Assembly (NCBI RefSeq): GCF_009664855.1
Contig: NZ_CP045928.1
Span: 1,822,942-1,860,007, forward strand
Source: Flavobacterium sp. SLB02
GTDB taxonomy: Bacteria > Bacteroidota > Bacteroidia > Flavobacteriales > Flavobacteriaceae
Direction: 5' to 3'
DNA: 37,066 bases
Below the pieces are notes generated by a model. It saw only the letters and a list, made by a program, of their open reading frames with translations. It was not told the origin of the DNA and ran no database searches. The position numbers and the translations under genes are program-made. Below are positions 27,567 through 35,563 of the stretch, one piece after another (positions within the stretch are counted from its first letter, which is position 1; the number at the start of each line of letters is the position of its first letter).

Positions 27567-28583
27567 TTATTTTTCAAAATAAAGATACTGAGTACTACTG
27601 CTAACATTGCGCAGTCGTACCTGCGAACTATTAAATTCAAAGAGTTTCCAGTTACTATTTAATTTACCAAGTCCCGCTGAACTAAAATTTATTTTCAATT
27701 CCCTACCCCCATACTGTAGCGTACTTTCCCATTGACCGGTTTCCGAAACCCCTCCTTTGGTAGCCACTACAGATTGGTCACCTTTAAAAACAAAAGAATA
27801 ACCGCTATAGAGCGAAGTTTTTTCTGAATCGGCAAAATAATAGGGAATATCCCATGAACCATTGGTCAGCGTAGCAATAAAATCAATTGTCGACATGTTG
27901 TTTTCCGGGCAGTAATCAATCGCATATTTAATAGCATCTTCGAACTCCAGATTATTGGTGATTGATTTTGTCTGATTATTGTAATCGGTTATGGAAATTG
28001 GATATTGCAAGGCAATATAAGAACTGGCATTCAGGTTTTTTACAAAATTGAAAAAAGCCTGATCATTTGCAATTGATACCGAAGCAGCAATCTGATTGGC
28101 GCTGTTATAAGTATTAATCGTGATAGGATAATGGATATTTAGTCCATTGATTTTAGATAACAAATCCGGGTAAGAATTCCAGTAATCAATTAATTCCTTA
28201 AAATCAGCTTGGTTAGGAATCACTTTCTGGATGTAGTTGTAATACACCATAGTGACCGGAAAATTTATATTGACAATATCATCATCATACCCGTTGGCGT
28301 TGATATTGTCTATTACTTTTTGATAATCGGCTTTGGTAGTAAGGGAAATTTGTGCATTATTGACCGTAACGGTATAAGGGAGTTTTATAGTACAGTAACT
28401 TGAGCCGTCTATTACATTATCCTGCACAGTCGGAACCATGGCAACCCTTTGCAAATAAGTAGTAAGTGGCGAACTATTAGTAATGGTTCCGTCTATATGA
28501 CTGTCCTGATCTTCTGTTTCGCTTTGACAAGACAGCAAGCACAGGAAAACGGCTGATACTAAATATTTTTTGAAAGGGAACAT
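27567..28583 (-). CDS. Lipoprotein with four internal repeats and lipocalin-like C-terminus
   Basis: 338 residues from the ATG at 28583. A TTG 11 codons upstream is possible, but the ATG gives a compact lipoprotein signal peptide ending LLSC (Cys19). Four repeat units of about 42 residues follow, each with a strand of the form x-x-h-P-h-(T/S)-h and a later Asp/Glu-Phe/Tyr plus helix. Examples are IKLPYTVTV, INFPVTMVY, IHYPITINT and LQYPISITD. The last ~110 residues have a lipocalin-like pattern: GSWDIPYYF, YSFVFKGDQSVVA, TGQWES, LKINFSSAGLGKLNSNWKLFEF. I do not recognise the family. It is divergent from the ECF sigma gene and preceded by one of the three shared promoters, so it probably belongs to that regulon. 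Role unknown; binding of a small hydrophobic ligand is a guess from the C-terminal pattern. Confidence 0.75.
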   Translation of the reverse strand: MFPFKKYLVSAVFLCLLSCQSETEDQDSHIDGTITNSSPLTTYLQRVAMVPTVQDNVIDGSSYCTIKLPYTVTVNNAQISLTTKADYQKVIDNINANGYDDDIVNINFPVTMVYYNYIQKVIPNQADFKELIDYWNSYPDLLSKINGLNIHYPITINTYNSANQIAASVSIANDQAFFNFVKNLNASSYIALQYPISITDYNNQTKSITNNLEFEDAIKYAIDYCPENNMSTIDFIATLTNGSWDIPYYFADSEKTSLYSGYSFVFKGDQSVVATKGGVSETGQWESTLQYGGRELKINFSSAGLGKLNSNWKLFEFNSSQVRLRNVSSSTQYLYFEK

Positions 28584-28704
28584 ATTTATATTTTTACAAA
28601 GGTAATAAAATTTCAAGAATTGCTTTTTAATAAATTCGACATCAAAGCATTCTGTTGCTTCTTCTGTACTAAATTATCAAAAGGTAATCGCATTTGCACT
28701 TCTA

Positions 28705-28733
28705 TAAAACAATCAGCTTTGCTTTTACCCTAC
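28705..28733 (-). promoter_or_regulatory. Predicted ECF-sigma promoter, copy A (divergent lipoprotein)
   Basis: On the minus strand, GTAGGGTA (28733-28726), 14 bases, then TGTTTTA (28711-28705). Both boxes and the spacer length are identical to the sites at 29301 and 32854. It would start transcription near 28698, giving a leader of about 115 bases before the lipoprotein ATG. It also lies just upstream of the sigma gene on the other strand. Confidence 0.75.
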
Positions 28734-28749
28734 TTAAATTAAAAACAAA

Positions 28750-28757
28750 TACTTTTG
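28750..28757 (+). promoter_or_regulatory. Candidate -7 element of the sigma factor gene
   Basis: TACTTTTG is an exact match to the Bacteroidota housekeeping -7 consensus TAnnTTTG and lies 22 bases before the sigma gene start. A TTTG at 28718-28721 is further upstream than the usual -33 spacing, so support is partial. It suggests that the sigma gene is made from a housekeeping promoter and does not drive itself. Confidence 0.4.
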
Positions 28758-28779
28758 CAACGTAAAACCGAAAATCTAA

Positions 28780-29295
28780 ATGCCAGACAAAGCCCCATCA
28801 AATACTTGCGACGAAATCGTCTTTTCGTCTTTCTTTAAAAGCCACGTAAAAGCGCTTCGGAATTTTCTTTTTTACAAATTTGGCAATATCGATCAGGCAG
28901 AAGATCTAGCACAGGAAGCATTTGTCAAACTTTGGCAAAACTGCGCTTCGGTACCATTAGAAAAAGCAAAATCCTATATTTATACGATTGCAAATAATAG
29001 CAGTCTTAACGAAATTGCACATCAGAAAGTCGTTTTAAAATACGAAAAAAACTTTACCGGTTTAGATAAAACCAATGAAAATCCTGAATATCTTCTGGAG
29101 GAAAAACAATTTCAGGTCAAACTTTTAAAAGCCATTGAAAACCTGAACGAAAAACAACGCACAGCTTTTTTAATGCATCGCATTGACGCAAAGAAATACA
29201 GCGAAATTGCCCTGGAGCTAAATATTAGCGTCAAGGCAGTAGAAAAACGCATTCATTTGGCTTTGTTAAGCTTGCGTAAAGAAATTGATATATAA
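28780..29295 (+). CDS. ECF RNA polymerase sigma factor, FecI-like
   Basis: 171 residues. The sigma region 2 helices are at about 18-85 (ALRNFLFYKFGNIDQAEDLAQEAFVKLWQN, AKSYIYTIANNSSLNE). The region 4 helix-turn-helix is at about 115-168 (LNEKQRTAFLMHRIDAKKYSEIALELNISVKAVEKRIHLAL). Length and order are standard for FecI-type ECF factors of Bacteroidota. It is followed by fecR after 53 bases, and that gap contains one of the three shared promoter elements. It should direct polymerase to the three GTAGGGTA-N14-TGTTTTA sites once released by the FecR-like protein. Confidence 0.93.
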   Translation: MPDKAPSNTCDEIVFSSFFKSHVKALRNFLFYKFGNIDQAEDLAQEAFVKLWQNCASVPLEKAKSYIYTIANNSSLNEIAHQKVVLKYEKNFTGLDKTNENPEYLLEEKQFQVKLLKAIENLNEKQRTAFLMHRIDAKKYSEIALELNISVKAVEKRIHLALLSLRKEIDI

Positions 29296-29300
29296 AAAAA

Positions 29301-29329
29301 GTAGGGTAAAATTAGTTCTAATTGTTTTA
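29301..29329 (+). promoter_or_regulatory. Predicted ECF-sigma promoter, copy B (fecR-TonB receptor operon)
   Basis: GTAGGGTA (29301-29308), 14 bases, TGTTTTA (29323-29329), then 19 bases to the fecR start codon. Flanking similarity to copy A extends to AAGTAGGGTAAAA (13 identical bases). Confidence 0.8.
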
Positions 29330-29348
29330 ATGATATAATAGCAGTACA

Positions 29349-30248
29349 ATGAAAAAAAATCGCTTATTGGCAAAATGGCTCAACAATGATTTATCTCCGG
29401 ATGAATTAGCTGAATTTCAAGCAAGTCCCGATTTTGAAAAATACCAAAAGATAAAAATGTATACAGACCATCTTGAGGTAGGTGATCTGGATGAAAATGC
29501 GATGTTGTCGAACATTTTAAGCCAGAAAAAACAAACTCCAAAAGTAGTTCCATTGTATAAAAAATGGGCATTTCGCGCAGCCGCTATCTTTGTTTTGTCC
29601 CTTGGGATTACCTTTGCGCTGAAATATTTGGTTCCTCAAACACAAAAAGCAGATTTTGGAGAAAGAACCACTTTTTCGTTGCCTGATAATTCTCAGGTGG
29701 TACTAAATTCCGGCTCAGAGATACAGTATAAAAAATGGAACTGGGACAACAAGAGACATCTTGAATTACAAGGAGAAGCGTATTTCAGGGTAGCCAAAGG
29801 CCGACGTTTTGAGGTGCAGACCCATCTTGGCAAGGTAACGGTTTTAGGAACCCAGTTTAACGTAAAAGCACGAAAAAACAGGTTTGATGTAGTGTGTTAT
29901 GAAGGTCGTGTAAAAGTAAATTATGCCAACACACAAATTCTTTTAACTCACGGACAAAGCGTTAGTTTTCAAAACGGAAAACAAGTCAAAAGAAGTGTTG
30001 TATCTCTGCAGCCAGAATGGATGGAGAATCAAATCTGTTTTTATAAAGAAAATATCAAAAGCCTCTTAGACGAAGTCGAGAGACAATACAACATTAAAAT
30101 CGAATTAAATACCAAAGATACAACCGCTTTATTTACAGGAAAATTACCTGCTAAAGACCTGGCTGTAGCCTTGCAGATTATTAGTACAACCTATCATTTA
30201 GAGGCTAGAAAAACCTCCAACAATACCATAATTTTTGACGAAAAATAA
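29349..30248 (+). CDS. FecR-family anti-sigma factor
   Basis: 299 residues, in the usual Bacteroidota order. A cytoplasmic N-terminal part of about 68 residues (KWLNNDLSPDELAEF motif) should hold the sigma factor. One membrane helix follows at about 69-90 (WAFRAAAIFVLSLGITFAL). The periplasmic FecR domain is at about 97-190 (FSLPDNSQVVLNSGSEIQY, LQGEAYFRVAKGRRFEVQT, VLGTQFNVKA). The C-terminal DUF4974 domain, about 225-297 (ENIKSLLDEVERQYNIKIEL), should meet the STN domain of the TonB receptor. Its stop codon directly abuts the receptor ATG, so the two are translated together. Confidence 0.93.
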   Translation: MKKNRLLAKWLNNDLSPDELAEFQASPDFEKYQKIKMYTDHLEVGDLDENAMLSNILSQKKQTPKVVPLYKKWAFRAAAIFVLSLGITFALKYLVPQTQKADFGERTTFSLPDNSQVVLNSGSEIQYKKWNWDNKRHLELQGEAYFRVAKGRRFEVQTHLGKVTVLGTQFNVKARKNRFDVVCYEGRVKVNYANTQILLTHGQSVSFQNGKQVKRSVVSLQPEWMENQICFYKENIKSLLDEVERQYNIKIELNTKDTTALFTGKLPAKDLAVALQIISTTYHLEARKTSNNTIIFDEK

Positions 30249-32780
30249 ATGTTATTCCCCAAACAATTTCATTTTTTGTTTATTGCCTTTTTCCTTGTCC
30301 TGAATCTTTTTGCCCAGGACAAAGGAAAAGTCATGCCTTTTAAAAAAATCATCATTGCTATTGAAAAACAGCATCAGGTTAGTTTTAATTATACCGGAGA
30401 TCTTATTGAAGGACTGCAAATATATCCGCCAAAAAAATCACTTTCCCTGGACCAGAAACTGCAATACTTGTCCAAAAAAACCCATTTGTCTTTTGAGAAT
30501 ATTGGCAACCAATTCATTAATATTTATAAAAAAGAACATCAATCCAGTATAATTTGCGGATACGTTTTTTCATCTACAGACCGTAAACCCCTTGAAAACG
30601 CTAATATTAGCTTAGGTAAAGTCCAGTTTAGCACAGATTCCAACGGTTATTTCGAGTTTGAACAAAAGGGCACTACTGCTTTTCTAATTAGTCATGTAGG
30701 ATTTACAACCCGAAAAATAGTAGCGAATAATTCAGATGGTGATAATTGTCTGCAAATTCTATTAGAACCTGAAATTACAGCTCTTGAAGAAATTAAGGCC
30801 AATGCTGTCCTGGCTTCGGGAATTTCAAAAAATACTGATGGTTCTTTTGAAATAAAACCAAAAAAATTTGGTATCCTTCCCGGACTTATCGAGCCAGATG
30901 CTTTACAAACCATGCAGCAAATCCCTGGTGTAAACAGTCTTGACGAAAGTGTTGCCAGCATTAATGTACGTGGTGGAACGCACGACCAGAATTTGTTTTT
31001 ATGGAATGGAATACGAATGTTTCAAACCGGGCATTTTTTTGGTCTGATATCGGTTTTCAATCCCAATCTGGCGCATACCATTTCGATCTATAAAAACGGA
31101 AGCTCTGCTTTTTACGGAGAAAGTGTGTCCAGTGTAGTGGCCATTTCCTCTACTCTTGAAACACCAGAAAAAAATTCCTTTAGTGCAGGAATCAATATGA
31201 TCAATGCTGATCTTTATGCAAAGTATAACCTTTCGAAAAAAAGCTATATCGAAATTTCGGCCCGAAAATCAATTACTGATTATATAGAAACCCCAACTTA
31301 CAGAGAATATTTTGATAAAGTATTTCAAAACACAACAATTACTGATTTTTCACAAAACCAAAATATCGATTATAAAAGTGATAAAAAATTTGGTTTCTAT
31401 GACGCTACCCTGAAATATGCTCAAAAAATTGGAAATAAAGACCAGTTAATACTGGATTTAATTACCATTAAAGACAATCTCGAAGTTTTTCAGAGTGCCA
31501 CAGTATACAATATGAACAAATCAGAAAACAATGTTTTACGTCAACAGAATTATGGCGGAAATCTATCGTGGAAAAGAAACTGGAACAACTTTAATACCAC
31601 TAAAATTAATATATACAACTCTTCGTATGAACTTTTGGGCAACCAAAAAACGACCAATGCAAATCAAATCGTAATTCAGGAAAACACGGTCACCAATAAT
31701 GGAATTAATATAGAGAACAACCATACCATTAACTCGAAATTTAGTTGCAACGATGGGTATCAATACAATGAAATAGGCATTACCAATCTGGAGCGGGTTA
31801 CTAATCCTGATTTCTATCGCAGGGTAAAAGACGTTCTGAGAACCCACGCCTTAATTTTGGAAGGAAAATACAATGACACGCTTTCCAGAATCTATATCAA
31901 GGCCGGAATGCGCGTAAATTATACCGAAAAATTTAAAAAATACAATCTTGAACCCCGGCTTCAAGCAAGCTATGGGATTAGTAAAAGTATGAATTTAGAG
32001 CTTCTGGGCGAGCTAAAGAGCCAAAACTCCCAGCAGATCATAGATTTGCAGAAAGATTATTTCGGTATTGAAAAAAGGCGCTGGATTGTCTCCAATAACA
32101 CCACCATTCCTATTCTGAAAAGCAGACAGCTCTCCCTAAACCTATTCTATAAACAGCAAGACTGGCTTTTGGGAATGGAAAATTTTTATAAAAAAGTAAG
32201 CGGAATCACCACTTCCAGCCAGGGATTCCAAAACCAATTAGAATTTGTAAAGACAACTGGAGATTATGAAATTATAGGAACCGAGCTACTGATCCAAAAA
32301 AGAATGAATCACTTTCTGACCTGGCTAAGTTATACATACAACAATAATAATTACCATTTTACCAATTATGAATTTCATAGTTTCCCCAACAACTTCGAGT
32401 TAACTCATACAATATCATGGGCAGCAATTTATGAGAAAAACAATTTCAAGATTGCTCTGGGAACCAAATGGTCTTCCGGCAGACCAAAAACCTCTCCGGA
32501 CTTTTCACAAATTGATCTTTCAGATCCTGTATTGGTGTATAATAAACCAAACAATACCAATCTGCATATTTTCTCACAGGTTAATATTTCCTCTACTTAT
32601 AAATGGGAAACAGCGAATGGAATTCAGTACAAATTAGGTATTTCCATTTTAAATATCCTAAACAGGAAAAATGAAATCAGCGAATATTACAGAATAAGTT
32701 CTCTAACCACTTCTATTGAAGAAGTAGAAACATTCGCTCTGCAAAGAACTCCAAATGTGAGCTTTAGAGTTTCGTTATAG
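30249..32780 (+). CDS. TonB-dependent receptor with STN signalling domain (FecA-like transducer)
   Basis: 843 residues. Signal peptide ends at LNLFAQ (about residue 23). The STN (secretin and TonB N-terminal) domain, about 25-95 (KIIIAIEKQHQVSFNYTG, SLDQKLQYLSKKTHLSFE), is the part that touches FecR in surface signalling. A carboxypeptidase-D-like domain covers about 97-180 (ICGYVFSSTDRKPLENANI). The plug is at about 205-310 (LQTMQQIPGVNSLDESVASI, NVRGG, LFLWNGIRMFQTGHFFG), followed by a barrel of about 500 residues ending RTPNVSFRVSL. It lacks SusC sequence features and has no SusD partner. The ligand is unknown; there is no siderophore, haem or B12 signature I can point to. It probably both imports a compound and reports it to the sigma factor. 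Confidence 0.9.
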   Translation: MLFPKQFHFLFIAFFLVLNLFAQDKGKVMPFKKIIIAIEKQHQVSFNYTGDLIEGLQIYPPKKSLSLDQKLQYLSKKTHLSFENIGNQFINIYKKEHQSSIICGYVFSSTDRKPLENANISLGKVQFSTDSNGYFEFEQKGTTAFLISHVGFTTRKIVANNSDGDNCLQILLEPEITALEEIKANAVLASGISKNTDGSFEIKPKKFGILPGLIEPDALQTMQQIPGVNSLDESVASINVRGGTHDQNLFLWNGIRMFQTGHFFGLISVFNPNLAHTISIYKNGSSAFYGESVSSVVAISSTLETPEKNSFSAGINMINADLYAKYNLSKKSYIEISARKSITDYIETPTYREYFDKVFQNTTITDFSQNQNIDYKSDKKFGFYDATLKYAQKIGNKDQLILDLITIKDNLEVFQSATVYNMNKSENNVLRQQNYGGNLSWKRNWNNFNTTKINIYNSSYELLGNQKTTNANQIVIQENTVTNNGINIENNHTINSKFSCNDGYQYNEIGITNLERVTNPDFYRRVKDVLRTHALILEGKYNDTLSRIYIKAGMRVNYTEKFKKYNLEPRLQASYGISKSMNLELLGELKSQNSQQIIDLQKDYFGIEKRRWIVSNNTTIPILKSRQLSLNLFYKQQDWLLGMENFYKKVSGITTSSQGFQNQLEFVKTTGDYEIIGTELLIQKRMNHFLTWLSYTYNNNNYHFTNYEFHSFPNNFELTHTISWAAIYEKNNFKIALGTKWSSGRPKTSPDFSQIDLSDPVLVYNKPNNTNLHIFSQVNISSTYKWETANGIQYKLGISILNILNRKNEISEYYRISSLTTSIEEVETFALQRTPNVSFRVSL

Positions 32781-32853
32781 CACATTTTACAGAGTCTGCA
32801 AGAAAATCATATCCCTGTTTTTTTCTTTTTTTTGAAAAAATATCAATTCTTTG

Positions 32854-32882
32854 GTAGGGTAATTTAAATCATGCCTGTTTTA
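32854..32882 (+). promoter_or_regulatory. Predicted ECF-sigma promoter, copy C (envelope operon)
   Basis: GTAGGGTA (32854-32861), 14 bases, TGTTTTA (32876-32882), 28 bases before the lipoprotein ATG at 32911. Spacing and both boxes are identical to copies A and B, while the spacer bases differ. Confidence 0.8.
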
Positions 32883-32910
32883 CTCTTGAACCTTATCAAA
32901 AAGTAAAACA

Positions 32911-33789
32911 ATGAAATCAAAACAAATTAAATTCGCTTTAGTTGCTCTTATAGCAACAACATTTTTCGTAAGCTGCAGCAGTGACAACGATAACGGCACT
33001 CCTCCTACTGTTGAAGTAAAAAAAGAAATTAGTCTTTCTACAAGTGCGACTTTAGGAGCTTATCTTTCTGATAAAGACGGAAGATCTTTATATTTTTTCG
33101 CAACAGATGCTAATGGACAAGCCTCTTGCACAGGAGGATGTGAAGGTGTATGGCCTGCTTTTAACGTAGATAATTTAACAGCTGATAAATTAGGCGCAGG
33201 TCTAACATTATCAGACTTTGGAACCATAACCACTGCATCTGGTAAAAAGCAGCTAACCTATAAAGGATGGCCGCTATATTATTACGCACCGAGTGTAAAC
33301 GGAGCCAATACATTAGAAAGCGCAGGTAAAACCACCGGAGACGGAGTTGGCGGTGTTTGGTTTATAGCCAAACCGGATTATTCTATCATGATTGTCAGAA
33401 GCCAGCTTAAAGGCCATGATCAGAAAAACTACAAATCAGACTATACTGAAGGAGATGGCTTAACAACTTACTTTACAGATGCCAAAGGGATCACGCTGTA
33501 TACTTTTAAGAATGACAATTTCAAAAAGAACAATTTTACAAAAGCAGATTTTTCTAACAATGCAGTCTGGCCAATTTATGAGACAGACAAAATGGTGGTT
33601 CCTTCTATTCTCGACAAATCTAAATTTTCTGTTATTACCGTTTTTGGTAAATCACAACTGACTTACAACGGCTGGCCATTGTATTATTTTGGACAAGATG
33701 CCAACGTAAGAGGCGCTAACAAAGGTATTAGTTTCCCTAGTCCTGGAATTTGGCCCGTACCGGTAAAAGATTTGGCTCTTGCAATCTAA
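32911..33789 (+). CDS. COG4315-type lipoprotein with two secreted-repeat units (PF03640-like)
   Basis: 292-residue lipoprotein (lipobox FVSC, Cys22) with two copies of the secreted repeat known for its Y-x-(F/W/Y)-x-x-D motif. Unit 1, about 48-165: LYFFATDANG, a Cys pair in SCTGGCEGVWPAF, LTYKGWPLYYYAP. Unit 2, about 185-285: LYTFKNDN, AVWPIYE, LTYNGWPLYYFGQD. Unit 2 has lost the Cys pair seen in unit 1. The biochemical role of this family is not established. Here it is preceded by the shared ECF promoter and followed by genes for a haem lipoprotein and a YceI protein, which suggests envelope redox or small-molecule handling. Confidence 0.85.
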   Translation: MKSKQIKFALVALIATTFFVSCSSDNDNGTPPTVEVKKEISLSTSATLGAYLSDKDGRSLYFFATDANGQASCTGGCEGVWPAFNVDNLTADKLGAGLTLSDFGTITTASGKKQLTYKGWPLYYYAPSVNGANTLESAGKTTGDGVGGVWFIAKPDYSIMIVRSQLKGHDQKNYKSDYTEGDGLTTYFTDAKGITLYTFKNDNFKKNNFTKADFSNNAVWPIYETDKMVVPSILDKSKFSVITVFGKSQLTYNGWPLYYFGQDANVRGANKGISFPSPGIWPVPVKDLALAI

Positions 33790-33828
33790 AAACAATAAAC
33801 TCCAGTAAAATTTCTATAGCATCCTCTC

Positions 33829-33869
33829 TATTTCAACTAGTCTAATCTTCATTAGGCTAGTTTGAAATA
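33829..33869 (+). other. Long hairpin between lipoprotein gene and downstream genes
   Basis: TATTTCAACTAG at 33829-33840 pairs with CTAGTTTGAAATA at 33857-33869 (one bulged base). An inner CTAAT-cttc-ATTAG helix gives about 18 pairs in all, including one U-G. No T run follows (GAAATAAAAG), so it is more likely an mRNA-processing or stability hairpin than a terminator. It may set the lipoprotein level apart from the rest of the operon. Confidence 0.6.
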
Positions 33870-33906
33870 AAAGAGAATTCCTCTGCCAGAAAAATTAATG
33901 TAAAAG

Positions 33907-34311
33907 ATGAAAAGAAAAAAAATCGCATTTGTAATTGTGGGTTTATTAATCCTGGCCTCTGCAGGTATTTATTTTTATTACGGATTCCTTTTTAAGGAAG
34001 CACGCAATATAGAATCAGAAATGCCGGATTTCAATATAACAGCCACAAAATTACTTGAAGAGTATAACTCCAATCCAAAAAAAGCAGATGCCTTGTATCT
34101 CAATAAAACAATTGAAATCACTGGTACGGTAACCAAAGAAACTGATTCTGTAATGACACTTGAAAATACTGTTTTTTGCCTGTTTACACAAAAAATAAAA
34201 GAGAAACATCTCCATAAAAAAGTAATACTAAAGGGTAAATGTATTGGTTATGATGAACTATTCCAGGAAGTTAAATTAGACCAGTGTACCATAAACAAAT
34301 CAAATAATTAA
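33907..34311 (+). CDS. Membrane-anchored OB-fold (tRNA_anti-like) protein
   Basis: 134 residues. N-terminal membrane anchor at about 5-26 (IAFVIVGLLILASAGIYFYYG). The soluble part is a small beta-barrel pattern seen in tRNA_anti-like/OB-fold proteins: ATKLLEEYNSNPKKADALYLNKTIEITGTV in parts, then VMTLENTVFCLFTQK, VILKGKCIGYDELFQEVKLDQCTI. Three Cys residues lie in the barrel (VFCLF, GKCIG, DQCTI). In Bacteroidota such proteins often accompany YceI and c-type cytochrome genes, as here. It is seven bases upstream of the DUF5777-like gene. Function unknown. Confidence 0.75.
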   Translation: MKRKKIAFVIVGLLILASAGIYFYYGFLFKEARNIESEMPDFNITATKLLEEYNSNPKKADALYLNKTIEITGTVTKETDSVMTLENTVFCLFTQKIKEKHLHKKVILKGKCIGYDELFQEVKLDQCTINKSNN

Positions 34312-34318
34312 TCCTATT

Positions 34319-35161
34319 ATGAAGAAATTTTTAATCCCAATCTGCCTCTTTCTGGCTACTATGGCATACTCGCAGGATGATCTGCTTAAGGATCTTGATT
34401 CTACCCAGGTAGAAGAAAGTTACTCAACAGCAACTTTTAAAGCTTTACAGCTCGTAACATTACAGACCACAAAAATGGCTGCCAAAAAAGAATTCTATTT
34501 TGTAGTCTCGCATCGTTTTGGATCTGTTAAAGACGGTTTTGACAGTTTTTTTGGACTTGATAACGCCACTACAAAACTCGGTGGTATTTATGGGGTTACA
34601 GATTGGTTATCGGTGAGTCTTTCCAGACACACCCTAAACAAAATGTATGAAACCGGACTGAAATACCGAATGATGAGACAAAATTCGAATTTCCCGGTAG
34701 ACATTGTAGGATACAGCGTTGCCGATATCAATACCTTTCTGGAAAAAGACCAATATCCGGGCTTAGAATTCAAACACCGTATGACATACGTGCAGCAGCT
34801 TTTAATCTCCAGAAAAGTTAATGAAAAACTCTCTTTAGAATTAGTACCGTCATTCGTGCATAAAAACCTGTACAATCCTGCTATTGAAAGAGATAATCAG
34901 TTTTCTTTTGGCGGTGGGGGACGTTACAAAATAACAAAAAGGCTATCTGTCAATTTAGAGTATATGCACAACTTTGATAAGCCCGAATTTTACAAAAATC
35001 CATTATCAGTAGGTCTCGATGTAGAAACCGGCGGACATGTTTTTCAACTCATATTTACCAATTCACAATCCATGAGTGAGAGCGGATATCTTACTAATGC
35101 CTCAGGCGATTGGGGAAAGGGCGATTTCTTTTTTGGATTTAACCTATACAGAGTATTTTAA
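34319..35161 (+). CDS. DUF5777-like outer-membrane beta-barrel protein
   Basis: 280 residues with a signal peptide ending AYSQ (about residue 19). The body alternates amphipathic strands and tight turns: KEFYFVVSHRFGSVKDGFDSFFGLDNA, LGGIYGVTDWLSVSLSRHTLNKMYETGLKYR, VSRKVNEKLSLELVPSFVHKN in parts, and a C-terminal FFFGFNLYRVF with a terminal Phe, as in outer-membrane barrels. It resembles the DUF5777 family, whose function is not established. It lies between the OB-fold and haem lipoprotein genes with gaps of 7 and 21 bases, so all are in one operon. It may provide an outer-membrane route or partner for the haem lipoprotein. Confidence 0.78.
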   Translation: MKKFLIPICLFLATMAYSQDDLLKDLDSTQVEESYSTATFKALQLVTLQTTKMAAKKEFYFVVSHRFGSVKDGFDSFFGLDNATTKLGGIYGVTDWLSVSLSRHTLNKMYETGLKYRMMRQNSNFPVDIVGYSVADINTFLEKDQYPGLEFKHRMTYVQQLLISRKVNEKLSLELVPSFVHKNLYNPAIERDNQFSFGGGGRYKITKRLSVNLEYMHNFDKPEFYKNPLSVGLDVETGGHVFQLIFTNSQSMSESGYLTNASGDWGKGDFFFGFNLYRVF

Positions 35162-35182
35162 TAACTACAAACAAAATAAACT

Positions 35183-35563
35183 ATGAAAAAGACAATAGTA
35201 TTTGCAATTTTACTTGCTACATTAACGAGTTGCAGTGATTCTGACACCTATCAGGATATCGAAACACCTCCAGAAACGGTAACACCAAACCCTGACCCGG
35301 CAGCCGCATTGAGTTATACTAAAAATGCTAAAGCAATTATTGATGCCAATTGCATTGGCTGCCACCAAAGTGGCAGATCTGCAGGTTTCAGACCTCTTAC
35401 TACATATGCCGAAGTTAAAGCAGCAGTTGAAAGCGCCGGTTTACTAAATAGAATTCAATTACAAACTGGACAACAGGGGATCATGCCTCAGGCTGGAAGA
35501 ATGTCTCAAGCAAATATCGATATCATTCTAAAATGGAATACTGACGGATTAAAAGAAAATTAA
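35183..35563 (+). CDS. Mono-haem c-type cytochrome-like lipoprotein
   Basis: 126 residues. Lipobox LTSC gives Cys17 as the lipid-anchored residue. A short acidic/Pro-rich linker runs to about 40, followed by a compact domain with one haem-attachment motif CIGCH (57-61) and a likely distal ligand Met101 in GQQGIMPQAG. The C-terminal helix NIDIILKWNTDGL is the usual end of class I cytochrome c domains. It should transfer single electrons on the periplasmic or outer surface; partners are unknown. The stop codon overlaps the start of the YceI gene (TAATG), a sign of coupled translation. Confidence 0.85.
   Translation: MKKTIVFAILLATLTSCSDSDTYQDIETPPETVTPNPDPAAALSYTKNAKAIIDANCIGCHQSGRSAGFRPLTTYAEVKAAVESAGLLNRIQLQTGQQGIMPQAGRMSQANIDIILKWNTDGLKEN

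Noticed and set aside
28584..28616. TTG start for the divergent lipoprotein
   Set aside because: The in-frame ATG at 28583 gives a compact lipoprotein signal peptide with LLSC. The extension adds polar residues that do not fit a signal sequence.
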